From NCBI RefSeq assembly GCF_016802725.1, contig NC_052671.1, forward strand, positions 25,483,728-25,547,727: DNA of 64,000 nt, given 5' to 3'. The DNA comes from Solenopsis invicta (taxonomy: Eukaryota; Arthropoda; Insecta; Hymenoptera; Formicidae). Made by a program: the position numbers and the translations under genes. Below the pieces are notes generated by a model. That model saw only the letters and a program-made list of their open reading frames with translations, searched no databases and was not told where the DNA came from. Positions 21,731-33,503 of this stretch are shown in pieces (positions within the stretch are counted from its first letter, which is position 1; each line of letters opens with the position of its first letter).

Positions 21731-22412
21731 TATGTATAATATTAAAAATGCGAACATCATTCAATTTTACAATGCTATTATCTCTAATAACTTTGAGAAT
21801 ATTATAATAGCTTGCATGATACACTGTTCCTCGAAAAATTAATCGTCTAAATGAATATGCCAGTAATTCAAGAGGTCCATCTTAAATAATTTGCTAAATA
21901 AATACTTTTTCAATTGAAAAGGGTTCGTAATTGTTACGGGCTCCAAATAATCTTACACCATCAAAATTTTGTAGAAGCTGATTATAGCGATACTTAAACA
22001 TCATGGAATCAAATAACTTTTTTCCTTCATAAGATGTTTCAGGATACGAAAAAATTTTAAAGCCTAAATTTAATGTATGACGCAGTCTTAAAAATTGTAA
22101 CTCTCACAAAGATTATTTATCCTTATTTAATATTTGTTAAACATTTATAACGATTATTTATTCTTGTTTAATATTTCATTTAAATAACAAACATGAAAAA
22201 ATTCCAAAAGGATTGCGAACGTATTATAGATTCTAAGACAGAAAGAGACAACACATACTCGTATAGTGTTGCACCCTTAGAATATATAATACGTTCGCTC
22301 TGCGTATATGTACGCATCTCCGCTATTCGACTATTCTGTGGTATTCGCCTCCCGCGGAGACTACATTGCCATTTTGGCAACGCCTGTTATAACGGTTAGA
22401 CCGTTTAAATTA
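21731..22412. other. AT-rich spacer, no gene seen
   Basis: Nothing recognisable between the mariner end and the next element. Short frames at 22180-22400 on both strands overlap each other and show no domain. Confidence 0.5.
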
Positions 22413-25178
22413 CACAGGTCTACAAAATTAGGGAGGGTCTTGTGCTTTGAACTTTGAATGACGTTTCTATAGGATTTTGATGCGCTGAAAACGACTACGT
22501 TATCCGTTTTTTTCCATCACCCTCCATTTTTTAAATAATCGCAAAAACAATGTTTTTTGAACTTGATTTCTTTATGAATTTTATCTGGCTAAAGAAAAAA
22601 TGATAGCGAGGTCAGCTTTACGGCATTTTACGCAGAAATGTTCCCACAATACAGAAAATATTTTTTCGCAACTTATAAAAACGTTTTATGCAAACCGTAC
22701 ACAAAAAACTTTGAAAAAATTGTGAAAAATTGTGAAAAAATAATAAATTTTGAAATATAAAACCAAATAACTAAATAACAAAAAATCGTACAAAATATTT
22801 GACTTTTTGGGTATTTTAGCTCTATGTTTCTAGTTTAATCTTTTTTTGGAAAATTAATTTCCGATCATTTGTTAAAAAGTTATTAAATTTAAACCATAAA
22901 TGCATCCCGCGAGCGTTACCTACAGTGCGCGACATCCGCTCGCGTCTGATGGACTGACATCGAATAAAGTTCAAGAAGTTATAAAATTATACGAGATCAT
23001 ATTATGTATAGTTTTTTTGGTCACTGATTTCAAAAATAAACAATTCAAAATGGCGGATTCAATATGGAAGACAAGAATTTTAAAAATGCGTATAAATAAC
23101 ACGAAAATAAGTATCTAATGGTTTTGTAAGTCTTTGATTACTGCTGTATAATTACAATTGTTTAATTGAAAATGGCGGATCTAATAACGACATATAAGTT
23201 TCATCACAAATGTAATGGCGACACATAAGTTTCATTACAAAAATTTATTGCAATAACTTAAAATTGTATTATTTATACTGTATGACAAAACAAAAAAAAA
23301 ACATATTATATTTTCTTAAATGATTTTAGTGTAGTTTTCTTGCTGTTTCAAAATCTTTATTACCTTTTGTGACAATAGAAAATGTACATATAGAAAGGTG
23401 ATTTTGCGTTACCCATCCTGTACCACGTGGAGGTATCACCTTATTACAGGACATGGCCCCTACGCCAGGAACATATTTACACTATCTTAATACTAAATTT
23501 ATTTTTAATTGCACATTTAAATATAATTTGGAATATAATTTTCTAATTTAATAAAAGCGAGCTCTTTTAATTTCAAAGTCCCGAGTCATTGACATCCTTT
23601 TGTAGTTTGCTTTCCAGGATTGATCTCTTTTAAGCGACGAACAGTAATCCGCCATCATATGTATATCATACCTACCCTGGTACCGCCTTTCCATTTCTTT
23701 AATATCCTGATGAAAACGTTCACCCTGTTCTTCGCTAAAATCACCAAGATTATCGGGGAAATAATCCAAATGAGAATACAAAAAATGAACTTTTAAACTC
23801 ATATTGCATCCTAAAGTTTGAAAATTATTTAGCATCCTTTGAACGATCATTTCATAGTCTGCGGTTTTTGTATTGCAAAAGTAACAATCATTTTCATGAT
23901 TTGATGGCTCACGCCATATCATTGGACGTGAAAAAGGCATTGATTTTACATTATTTTTTTTGGAACGTCTTAAACACGACACAAGTATAGCATACTTTAT
24001 GGTGCACCCAATTCTTATCTTGGTTAACAATTTGTATACCAAAACAGTAACTATAAGCTATTTTCACGAATTCTGTTATATTTTCTCGATATTTGTGTAC
24101 TATATAAGAACCGCAAATGTAACAAAAAATATCTGCACTGTTTTTACAAACGCGTTTTGATGACATTTTTACGACAATATTTCTACCAGAATGAACTAAA
24201 AGTTCTTATTGCAGTATATACAAAGCGTATTTGAAACTTCCATATTTACATCTAGCGACACACCGAATAGCTTCAAAGAAGAATGTATCTGGTGCCGGAT
24301 CGTACGCTACTTTATATAGCAATCACACATCACTTCGATAACGAGAAGTCGCGCCGCGTAGCGACGCGTTTGTGTACCAGCATGTGCTATTTGCCTTGTA
24401 GAAAATACGTTATCTTTCAATATTTGTAATTACACAACAGTAATCAGAGACTTACAAAACCAGCAGATACTGATTTTCGTGTTATTTATATGCATTTTTA
24501 AAATTCTTGTCTTCCATATTGAATTCGCCATTTAGATTTGTTTATTTTTGAAATCAGTGACCAGAAAAACTATACATAACATAATCTCGTATAATTTTAT
24601 AACTTCTTGAACTTTATTCGATGTCAGTCCGTCAGACGCGAGAGGATGTCGCGCACCGTAGGTAACGCTCACTGCATTTATGGAATGCATTTATGGTTTA
24701 AATTCAATAACTTTTTAACAAATAATCAGAAATTAATTTTCCAAAAAAAGATTTAAACTAGAAACATAGAGCTAAAATGCCCAAAAAGTCAAATGTTTTG
24801 TAAGATTGTTTGTTTTTTAGTTATTTGGTTTTATATTTCGAAATTTACTATTTTTTCACAATTTTTCACGATTTTTTCAAAGTTTTTTGTATATGGTTCG
24901 CATAAAACGTTTTTATAAGTTGCGAAAAAATATTTTCTGTCTTGTGGGAACATTTCTGCGTAAAATGCCGTAAAGCTGACCTCGCTATCATTTTTCCTTT
25001 AGCCAGAAAAAATTCATAAAGAAATCAAGTTCAAAAAACATTGTTTTTGCAATTATTTAAAAAATGAAGGGTGATGGAAAAAAACGGATAACGTAGCTGT
25101 TTTCAGCGCATCAAAATCCTATAGAAACGTCATTCAAAGTTCAAAGCACAAGACCCCCCCTAAGTTTGTAGACCTGTG
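22413..25178. mobile_element. DNA transposon with ~750-bp terminal inverted repeats
   Basis: The left arm (22413 to about 23160) and the right arm (about 24421 to 25178) are reverse complements with few differences, starting cacaggtctacaaa and ending tttgtagacctgtg. The element is flanked by tta on both sides (22410-22412, 25179-25181), a candidate 3-base target duplication. The ~1.26-kb core holds a decayed minus-strand gene (23548-24166). A 3-base duplication and CACAG-like tips suggest a CACTA-, Harbinger- or Zator-like element, but no diagnostic transposase domain is visible. Confidence 0.75.
23548..24166 (-). pseudogene. Degraded TE-associated protein (SEEQGERFHQDI family)
   Basis: Two minus-strand frames appear to be parts of one gene. 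The first (24166-23951, MSSKRVCKNSADIFCYICG) has Cys pairs (CYIC and later CYTC) typical of a zinc-binding N-terminus, followed by SMPFSRPMIWREP and CYFC in the second frame (24042-23548). Then the sequence jumps directly to the C-terminus: LKVHFLYSHLDYFPDNLGDF, SEEQGERFHQDI, YQGRYD and MMADYC. I know this C-terminal signature from a large uncharacterised family multiplied in arthropod genomes. Several hundred middle codons seem deleted. Confidence 0.6.
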
Positions 25179-25185
25179 TTATGTA

Positions 25186-26313
25186 TCTGACCTTGCTTTG
25201 AAATTATGAGTATTATGCATACGAGCATCCGCCGTATCGTTTTTATATAATTCACATGACGTGTACTCTTCCATAGTTTTCATGAAAAACGGATTATTCT
25301 CACGTGTATTGATTTTTTTCAGTTTCGTATCGTTCTTAACTATTTTTTGCTTTTTCCATTTCCATTTCAGTATACGTTAAATCAGAATATGCATCACCTG
25401 CAGCCGTAATAGAAGTAATTTTACACCTGTCTAAATCTAATTATTTTTTTAATGAATTATTTTTTATTGAAAATTAACGAATATAAGTAAATATATATTT
25501 AAAGTAGTAGAGAGAGATATTTTGATCGTTGCTGTATCAATACAAATTGAACAAAAATGCCTTCTACGGTTGCAGCTAGGTCTTCGTGCTTGTATTGTTT
25601 ATGTGATTTTATACACTTTCCTCAAATTTAATGAACTGCGCAATATGCATAAATTGCTTTTATAATGCATATTTTACAAGTGTTACATTTATTGCTTTCT
25701 TTCTTATGTCTTTTCTGCTTTTCCTATCTAGCAGAGCCATGTTTTTGTGCATTAAAAATTTTTCATTTCAATAAAATTTTCTCATTTTGTATTGTTTCCT
25801 CTTTAATTCTTTGAAATTAAATGTTGAAATACCATTTGAGTTGAAATAAAATTTTTCAATGAGAATTAAAGATGCTATCACTTGAATTTTTGCAATAGGA
25901 AAATTTTTCAATGACAATACAGAGAAGATATAGTACCACGTGGGTTTTGTATAAAAATTAAAGATACTACCAGTTGGGTTAGAATAGGAATATTTTTCAA
26001 AAAAATACAAATACTACCATGGATTTTGTAGAAAAAGTATATTCTCTTCATAATAGGCGCACTTTAAAAGATGCATTCATGCATTTTTTTTAATAAACGT
26101 ATATCATGTTTATTAGACGTATATCATGTTTATTAGATTGCACAATTTCAAGATATTTATTTTAAGTAAATACCACTTAGGTTGGAATAAGAGATTTTGT
26201 AGAAAATATTAATTAATACATATTATTTGGGTTGAAAAAATAAAGATTTTTAGGTGCGCGCACACACATAGGCGCCTTTCTTTACCTTTTCTTTCAAAAG
26301 GTAAATACCACAT

Positions 26314-26370
<57 letters not shown>

Positions 26371-26394
26371 CAAGTCAGATACAATTTAATCGTA

Positions 26395-26475
<81 letters not shown>

Positions 26476-26610
26476 GATTAAATAATGTATCTGACCTTGC
26501 TTTAGAATTATGAGTATTATGCATACGAGCATCCACCGTATCGTTTTTATATAATTCACATGACATGTACTCTTCCATAGCTTTCATGAAAAACGGATTG
26601 TTCAAAGTTG
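25186..26610 (+). repeat. Rearranged copy of the palindrome-associated repeat family (B-A-B order)
   Basis: 25186-25648 matches 41826-42300 (block B), 25650-26310 matches about 41070-41760 (block A), and after a (TA)n tract 26487-26600 is again the start of block B. The glycoprotein-related motif near 25545 (attgaacaaaaatgccttct) belongs to B. A junction at about 25648 has moved block A behind B relative to the 40-42.5 kb locus. Confidence 0.75.
26318..26474. repeat. (TA)n microsatellites
   Basis: Two long (ta)n runs (26318-26366 and 26398-26474). The sequences just outside and between them (atgtatctga/tcagatacat and cgtatat/atatacg) are complementary, so the whole is palindromic. Confidence 0.95.
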
Positions 26611-27411
26611 ACAATTGTTATATTATATTTTTTTCAATATCGGCATCGTGTTCTTGTAATGATATTTTATTATCTATTTGCAGCGCAATGTCTGTCTCCT
26701 CCACTGATGGACTATTTAAATATTTCTGATCATAATTTATTTTGTAGCTCAATGTTCAATGCAATCCTTATGTCTGCAATAAATTATAATAAAATATATA
26801 AATTCACAATAAAAAAGAATAAAACAAAGCTAGTCAGAGACTTTTACCAAGATTATTGTTAATAATGACTGACGAATAAAGATCAGGTTAAAGAACCTGT
26901 CACGACGGATATGATGATGATGACAAGATGACAAGAAGTACTACACCACATACACAACAAGTACACCACAAGTCGCATACGGCTGACTGATGTATGCCAG
27001 CGCTACTCGTGTCGAAAATATGAAAGGGAGAATTCCTAAGGGCGACGACGACGTTTCTTAAATGAAATGTAGAATATTTAGACTTTGCGTAGCGATATCT
27101 CCGCTCGTAGGGCACGGAGAGAAAAAATAAAAACACTTTTATTATACAAGTCGGGGCCAAGCTATCGTTTGAGACTATTCAGAACTTGATCGGTACAGCC
27201 ATTATTGAAATCTGATAATCTTGCCTGCTTGGAACTCGCTGACTCGCGTAAAAGAGGGTCGGTCTGCGACTCGCTTCTCCTACATAGGCGCGAGTCGCGA
27301 CCGCGCCTTTAGATTATCAATATGTTTGGTGCATGTTAAATATTGTACAAAACTATGTACGTTCAGTTTTTTAATTTTATAAACATTTATGTATATATAT
27401 ATATATATATA
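26611..27411. other. Spacer without recognised gene
   Basis: Mixed composition. Frames at 26608-26862 (+) and 26900-27160 (-) show no domain. The short TA run at 27393-27411 precedes a MITE. Confidence 0.45.
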
Positions 27412-27413
27412 TA

Positions 27414-27523
27414 GGGTGTTCATTAATGGTACAACCCCCAATTGTACCCACTTCTTATTATATTAGAAATATCAAATGCGTGCTCCTATGGTAAAACGTG
27501 AGGACAACCATTAATGAACACCC
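27414..27523. mobile_element. 110-bp MITE in a TA tract
   Basis: Inverted ends gggtgttcattaatggt and accattaatgaacaccc, flanked by TA on both sides within (ta)n. It is non-coding and of Tc1/mariner-like target preference. Confidence 0.85.
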
Positions 27524-27527
27524 TATA

Positions 27528-27586
<59 letters not shown>

Positions 27587-28492
27587 GGTGTCCGGGAACT
27601 AGGGAACTTACTGCTTTGACAACTTAAAGGAAATAAGACAGGACAAAAAAGTCTTATACCATTTTGCGATATTCGCTATATTTATCGAATTATAAAATAA
27701 AATGTATGAGCCAATGTGCGCCATCGCGCCTAGCTCATAGGCAAAAGCGCGCGGCGGGACAGATGACGCGTCGTTGTTTGAATTTGCACGGCGCGACGGT
27801 CTGAATTTGCCGCACTGCGTGTATAGTCGTGAGCTAAAAGGTTGCAACACATTTTCTTCGATGGTTTGTGGAATGTAGACTTGCTCATTGAACGGCAAAC
27901 GTAATTGGTTCTTACCTGTGGATTCAACCGTTTGCCGATCAAGTAGCAACTCAACATTCAAAAAACCATTTAAGAAAATGTGTTGCAACCTTTTAGCTCA
28001 CGACTATACACACACTGCAAAAAACAAATGTGTTATTTTAGCTAAAACGTCTTCTTACACATTTGATAAATAACACATTTGATTTTTGCAACGTATGTAC
28101 AGTGCGTTGCATTGATGCCTGGGGTACCGATTTTAGTGACCACGTTTCTTTCTTGATTATTTTTATGTTTATGACTGAATGCTGCGGTGATCGTTGACAG
28201 CAGCATTTGGTCATGAACGTAAAAATAACTAAGAAAGAAACGTGGTTCTTAAAATCGGTACCCCAGGCATCAATGCAACGCACTGTACACGCGCTGCGGC
28301 AAATTCAGATCATCGCACCGTGCAAATTCAAACAACGCGTTATCTGTCCCGCCGCGCGCTCTTGCCTACGAGCTAAGCGCGATGGCGCGGCGTCACCGCA
28401 CATTGGCTCATACGTTTTATTTTATAATTTGATAATTATAGCAAATATCGCAAAATGTATAAGACTTTTTTGTCTCTTTTTATCTCCTTTAA

Positions 28493-29465
28493 CTCTTAAA
28501 CACGTAAATGGGTCTGAGAGACCCTATATGAAGTTTGAACGCTTGCTATGTGAAGACAGAATGAGATAGGAGGTTCGGACCAAGACGTAAAAAAAGTTTG
28601 AAATCTCCTCTTTCAATTGATATAGTTGATCAATTTTTTTGGTCAACTGGAATTCGAACGGAACGGCAGCAAAGTTTTGTTAGGGTCAATGCGACCCATA
28701 TAGTGTGTAAGTGAAACTTTTTTTGTGAGTGTTTTACATAAAAAAACTGGACAAAATACGTTCGAACAGGTCGATTTGCAGATGTTACTCGCATATACTC
28801 TGTCTATAGTTGGAATACTATAAAATGTTGTAGAAAAAAGAGTTTTTCCGAAATATATCATGAAACACATCAATTTTTAATTTTAGACACGATTTAATCA
28901 AAAATTCCTCATATTCGCCTTGTTACATAAGTACATTTTTTAATAGAAATGACAATAATATAATTTTTTTTGAAAGTATGAATCTTTAGCTTTAAAACGC
29001 CGTATTGTAAAGTTCTTTAAAGTTTTTTGTTGCAAAGATATGATTTTTTTTGTGGATTTTTAGATGCCCAAAAATACCTCATATTCTCCATGTTACATAA
29101 TTATACTTTTTAAAAGAAATGTGCCAAATTTTATTTTGAAAGTGCGACTCTTTAGCTTTAAAACGCCGTATTTGAAAGTCCCTAAACGTTTGTTGTTGCG
29201 AAGATATGACTTTTTGAAGGAAAAGTGGATTTTTAACCAATTTCTCATGTTTGCTTAATGGTTTTGCTTTTATAACTTCACAATAAATTATTTGTCGGTA
29301 ATGCCGATTATGCAGTCACACTCCTGAGATTTTGAACTTTTGTTTAAAAAAAAAAATCGTAGAAAAATATTGGTTGTAATCAAAATTATAGCTTCTCAAA
29401 GTTGAAAAAGTCTCCCAGACCCAAAAATGTGTTTCCGTATTTTACAGGATCGGTGTGTTTAAGGG
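28493..29465. mobile_element. piggyBac-like MITE with TTAA duplication
   Basis: A 973-base insertion flanked by TTAA on both sides (28489-28492 and 29466-29469), the piggyBac signature. Its ends are ctcttaaacacg and gtgtgtttaaggg, with subterminal gggtctgagagacc/gtctcccagaccc as a second inverted pair. Comparison with the other arm of the host element (27600-27640) shows the empty TTAA site. Inside is a two-copy direct repeat (about 28905-29225). No transposase. Confidence 0.85.
28905..29225. repeat. Two-copy direct repeat inside the piggyBac-like MITE
   Basis: Two diverged copies of about 155-160 bases, both containing cctcatattc, gttacataa, ctttagctttaaaacgccgt and a gatatga motif. Confidence 0.8.
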
Positions 29466-29519
29466 TTAAGTTGTCAAAGCGGTAAGTTTTTTAGTTCCCG
29501 GATACCCTGTATATATATA

Positions 29520-29898
29520 CAGGGTGATTCAGAACGACCCATGTGTCCCTGTAAAAACATGTTCTTGAATAAATTCTGAGACGATTTTTCCTGTACGAAA
29601 ATTTTGTCCGACGCTTACTTTTTGAATAATAAGAGGATAAAGTTAGCAAATCACGGACCGTGTACACATGGTAGACAAAGGCGGCGCAACTCACCGTCCG
29701 ATACGGGTAAGCGCCCGCGTCGGACGGTGAGTTGCGCCGCCTTTGTCTACCATGTGTACACGGCCCGTGATTTGCTAACTTTATCCTCTTATTATTCAAA
29801 AAGTAAGCGTCGGATAAAATTTTCGTACAGGAAAAATCGTCTCAGAATTTATCTAAGAACACGTCTTTACAGGGACACATGGGTCGTTCTGAATCACC

Positions 29899-29901
<3 letters not shown>
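29520..29901. mobile_element. Perfect foldback MITE (382 bp) in a TA tract
   Basis: Ends cagggtgattcagaacgacc and its complement, flanked by TA (29518-29519 and 29902-29903). Nearly the whole element is one inverted repeat with ~185-base arms around a centre near 29706 (tcggacggtgagttgcgcc and complement). Because of the symmetry the frames on either strand look alike; they are not genes. Confidence 0.92.

Positions 29902-29903
<2 letters not shown>

Positions 29904-29956
<53 letters not shown>
29904..29956. repeat. (TA)n microsatellite
   Basis: Uninterrupted ta repeats between the foldback MITE and the 3' end of the RTE retrotransposon. Confidence 0.95.
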
Positions 29957-29958
<2 letters not shown>

Positions 29959-32900
29959 TCATCATCATCTAAGTCCTTTACATCTTGGCAGATGCGTGGT
30001 GACTATGCTTGTGCTTCCATGGTTCTAATGACTCTCTTGATGGTGGTGCGCCACCCGTCTCTACTAGTGGTGGCTCTCACCGCCTTTTCCATGGTGGTAT
30101 CAAGCAGTTGCGTAACTGTATCAGTCCAGCGTGTTGGTGAGCGGCCCCTTCGCCTCTTTCCTTCTGGCTTTCCCTGAACTATCAGGCGTTCGATGTTGTT
30201 ACTGCGATTTACATGCCCAAAAAACTTGAGGATTTGGCTGTACACCACATTCGACAGTCTTTGTGGTGGATTTATCTCTGCCAAAATGGACGCATTTGTT
30301 CTTCTCGCTGTCCAAGGAATTCGCAGCATCCTTCGCCAGCACCACATCTCGAAGGCCTCCACGCGTTTCCTATCAGCCGCTCGCAGCGTCCATGTTTCGG
30401 AAGCATACAGAAATACCGAGAATACTAGGGCCCTGACTAGATTGACTTTGGTGTGTCTTGTGATGCTAGGATTTTTCCATACTTTAGTCAGTTGGGCCAT
30501 TGCTGTTCTACCCATTTGGATGCGCCTACGGATCTCCGCTTCGCAGTCACCCTGGTTGTTTATTAATGCTCCCAAATACACAAATTTATCGACCACCTCA
30601 AAATTGCCGATACGCACCGTTTCTGGAGAGTTGTTGTGTTCGCGGTCAATTATCATGATCTTTGTTTTCGAACTGTTTATGCGAAGCCCATATATCTGGC
30701 TGATATTTTCCAGTTTTTTCATGAGTGTTATCAGTTCTCCTTCGCTTTTGGCAATCAGCAGCGTATCATCTGCATATCTAAGGTTCGAAAACTTATCACC
30801 GCCTATGGTCACACCGCCGTCCCAATCCTCCAGCACCCGTCTCATCACGTGTTCGCTGTAGATATTGTACAGTAGTGGCGATAATATGCAGCCCTGTCTC
30901 ACTCCCTTCCTAATTGCACTCTCTCCCGCGGTGATGTTCTCAATTCTTACGACAGCTGTGCTGTCTTTGTATAGATTTTTGATTAAGTGTATGAGATGTG
31001 TCGGGACGCCCATTTCTTTGAGGATGGGCCACAGTAGGCACCATCTGACATTATCAAAAGCCTTCTCGTAATCTACAAAACAGACGAACATAGGGATGTA
31101 GTACTCTCTTGCCTTTTCTATCAGCTGTCGTAGATTCAGTATCTGTTCTCGTGTACCTCGGCCACTGACGAAACCAGCTTGTTCCGGGGCTATCTGTCGG
31201 TTAGTGTATGGCTGTAATCGACTGTGTATGATCTGCAGAAGAATTTTGCTTGCATGTGATATCAGTGCTATTAATCGGTAGTTCTCACATTTGTTGGCTG
31301 GACCCTTTTTGTGTATAGGGATCACTATAGAGGTGGTCCAGTCTTTGGGCCAGGTCGCGGTAGTCCATACTTTTTGAAGAATGCAGTGTATAGCTCTCGT
31401 TCCCACTGGTCCCATTGCTTTGAAGATCTCCGCTGTTATCTAATCTACTCCGGTGGCCTTATTGTTAGCAAGCTTTCGTATGGCTCTTTCCGTCTCTTCC
31501 AGCAGACTATGTGGTTCCTGTTCATATTTCTCTAGGCAATCAGTCACTGCGTCCTCTTCCTCTCTATACAGCCTCTCACAGTACCTTCTCCATACCTCCA
31601 TTATGTCTCCGATATCCGTGATTGATGTACCGTTTTCATCATAGATGGTCCACGTGCGTGGTTTGAATTTTCGTGTGATTAGTTTGATTTTGTGGAATAC
31701 ATCCCCAGGTTGAAGACGGTCTGCATGGAGTTGGATGTCTGCGCAAATCCCATTCAATAGGTTGTTTTTGTCCTTCCTACAGTTTTTTTGAATGTCAGAT
31801 GATATCTTTTTATATTTATCCACTGCTTCGGTACTATTTAGGCCGGCGGCTAGCAATTTCCTTCTTTCTTCTATCAGCCTGTAGGTGCTGTCAGATATCC
31901 ACTCGCGTTTCCTTGGGCTCTCTTTTGGTTTTTGCGTGCCAGTTATTGTTGTTTTGATCGCTGTTTTGAGCCGTTCCCACAGATCATCAGGATTGTCCAA
32001 TTCTTCTATGTCGTCTCGCTCTATTTCCTTTTTTAGCCCATTTTGGAAGGCTTGTTTGTCGGTAATTGGTGGTAACTTGCTTTTGGTTGTTGTTTTTCTG
32101 CAGCTCCTCATCCTCGTCCTAAACTTGAAAGTCAGCAGCCTATGATCCGTACCGCAGTCCGCTCCAGGTAGTGTCTTCGCTGAGAGAACGGCCGATTTCC
32201 AGCGACTTTTGATCAAAATGTAATCAATTTGGTTCTTGGTGCGATTATCCGGCGACGTCCACGTGTATTGTTTCCTTATGTGCTGTTTGAACATTGTATT
32301 TGCAATCGCGAGGTTGTTATCAATACAGAACTGGATGAGCCTGGAACCTCTGTCGTTCCGTATTCCTATGCCGTATCTCCCCAGCACATCGCGGATGTGA
32401 TTATCGCCGTCAGTGCGTCCCACCTTAGCGTTCCAGTCTCCCATGATTATGGTGACTTCTCTATTGGGTATTTTCTCAATAATCCTTTGTAGAGAGCTGT
32501 AGAAGTTATCCATGTCTTCCTCATCTGCCTCAGAGGTGGGTGCATAGACTTGGATAATATTTAGTGTGCACGGTTTCGCCTTGAGGCGTATTGATATTAT
32601 ACGGTCACTGACGGTTTCATAGCCGAGGACCGCCCTAGCCAGTGTGCCGTGCACCATAAAGGCCACCCCGTTGCGGCTTGCGTCATCGGGTCCAGAGAAG
32701 TATATTGCAAAGTTGTTGCTCCTAAAGTGACCTCTTCCGCGCCAATGTGTCTCCGAGATTCCTGCTATCTTCACCCTGTTTCTTTCGAGTTCTTTCTTCA
32801 GTATATCCAGTTTTCCCGTCTGCAGCAGTCCCCGAACGTTCCAGGTCGCCAGGCGAGACTCCGCTCGGCCGTTGAGTTTACTGTCATCGCTGGTCGCCTT

Positions 32901-33361
32901 ATTCGCATGTATTGCCCAGTGGTCCACACCTACATGCCCGGTAGCCAATTTCCCACCGTCTACCCCGGACGTAGGACGGCGCCGGTCGTCAACCGGATTG
33001 CCCGACATATTAGGTCCCTTTTTCGACATTTGCATAGTGCTCATGGGAGTGATAGTGCGGTAGATTCCCCTGCCTTTCCGCACCGCAGTACTGCAACCAT
33101 GAAGGCTGTTCTAGCCGTGCTTGCAATATTTTGCTTCTAGGCCATTCTGAAGTCGTACTTCTTTTTCTGCCCCAGTGCAATACTGATGGCTACTGCTGCC
33201 CTCCATCAGGCTTCGCCATATCTGGCTACCCTTACTTAGTTTCGCCTGCAGGTCAATGCAGTTCCCGGGGTGTGGCACTGGGAGCCATAAGTAAGAGCTG
33301 GGTTTCGCACGAGGACCAGTCACTTCGAGCCATCCCTCGTATACGTTGGATGTGACCGCTC
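29957..33361 (-). mobile_element. RTE-clade non-LTR retrotransposon, near full length
   Basis: A minus-strand element of about 3.4 kb. The 3' end is a short (gat)n tail (29957-29969 on the plus strand: catcatcatcatc), as usual for RTE elements, which lack poly(A). The single ORF codes endonuclease then reverse transcriptase. The 5' untranslated region ends near 33361 before a TA-rich tract. Confidence 0.85.
30003..33083 (-). pseudogene. RTE endonuclease-reverse transcriptase with one internal stop
   Basis: Nicks target DNA and reverse-transcribes its own RNA. The endonuclease (from about 32860) shows LATWNVRGLLQTGKLDIL, ISETHWRG, QVYAPTSEADEED, IIMGDWNAKVG and NQIDYILI. The RT shows IVIPIHKKG, GFVSGRGTREQILNL, FVDYEKAFDNV, GVRQGCILSPLLYN and the catalytic YADDTLLIA; the C-terminus has ASETWTLRAADRKRVEAFE. 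The two halves are in one frame and are separated only by a TAG at 31440-31442. The extreme start is a GTG in the open frame; a Met about 14 codons later is more likely. Confidence 0.9.
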
Positions 33362-33369
33362 TTAGTCAA

Positions 33370-33410
33370 AGGTACTACCTCTGTACCAAATCCCCATACA
33401 CCCCATATAT

Positions 33411-33441
<31 letters not shown>

Positions 33442-33501
33442 TGATATATGTACATATATATATATTATATATGTACATATATATATATATATATATGTAC
33501 A
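33370..33501. repeat. TA-rich microsatellite cluster
   Basis: Several (ta)n runs with interspersed tatgtacatata palindromes. Confidence 0.9.
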
Positions 33502-33503
33502 TA

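Larger units (their letters stand above)
27584..29509. mobile_element. Foldback element with TA target, containing nested insertions
   Basis: Ends cagggtgtccgggaacta and tagttcccggataccctg, flanked by TA. The inverted arms (27584-27820; 28289-28489 continuing at 29470-29509) share aagacttttttgtc-type blocks and a GC-rich ccgcgcgc region. The middle contains three further hairpins (27820-28012, 28016-28090, 28097-28288). The right arm is split by a piggyBac-like MITE at 28493-29465. The 126-codon minus frame at 27608-27988 runs through both arm and hairpin and is probably not a gene. Confidence 0.82.

Noticed and set aside
27608..27988. 126-codon minus-strand frame
   Set aside because: It crosses from the foldback arm into an internal hairpin; the palindromic counterpart gives a similar frame on the other strand, so no selected gene.
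29491..29972. Near-identical frames on both strands
   Set aside because: Consequence of the perfect foldback MITE at 29520-29901.
30193..33140. Many plus-strand frames over the RTE element (e.g. 30193-30861, 32649-33140)
   Set aside because: They are antisense shadows of the minus-strand endonuclease/RT gene, which has all catalytic motifs.
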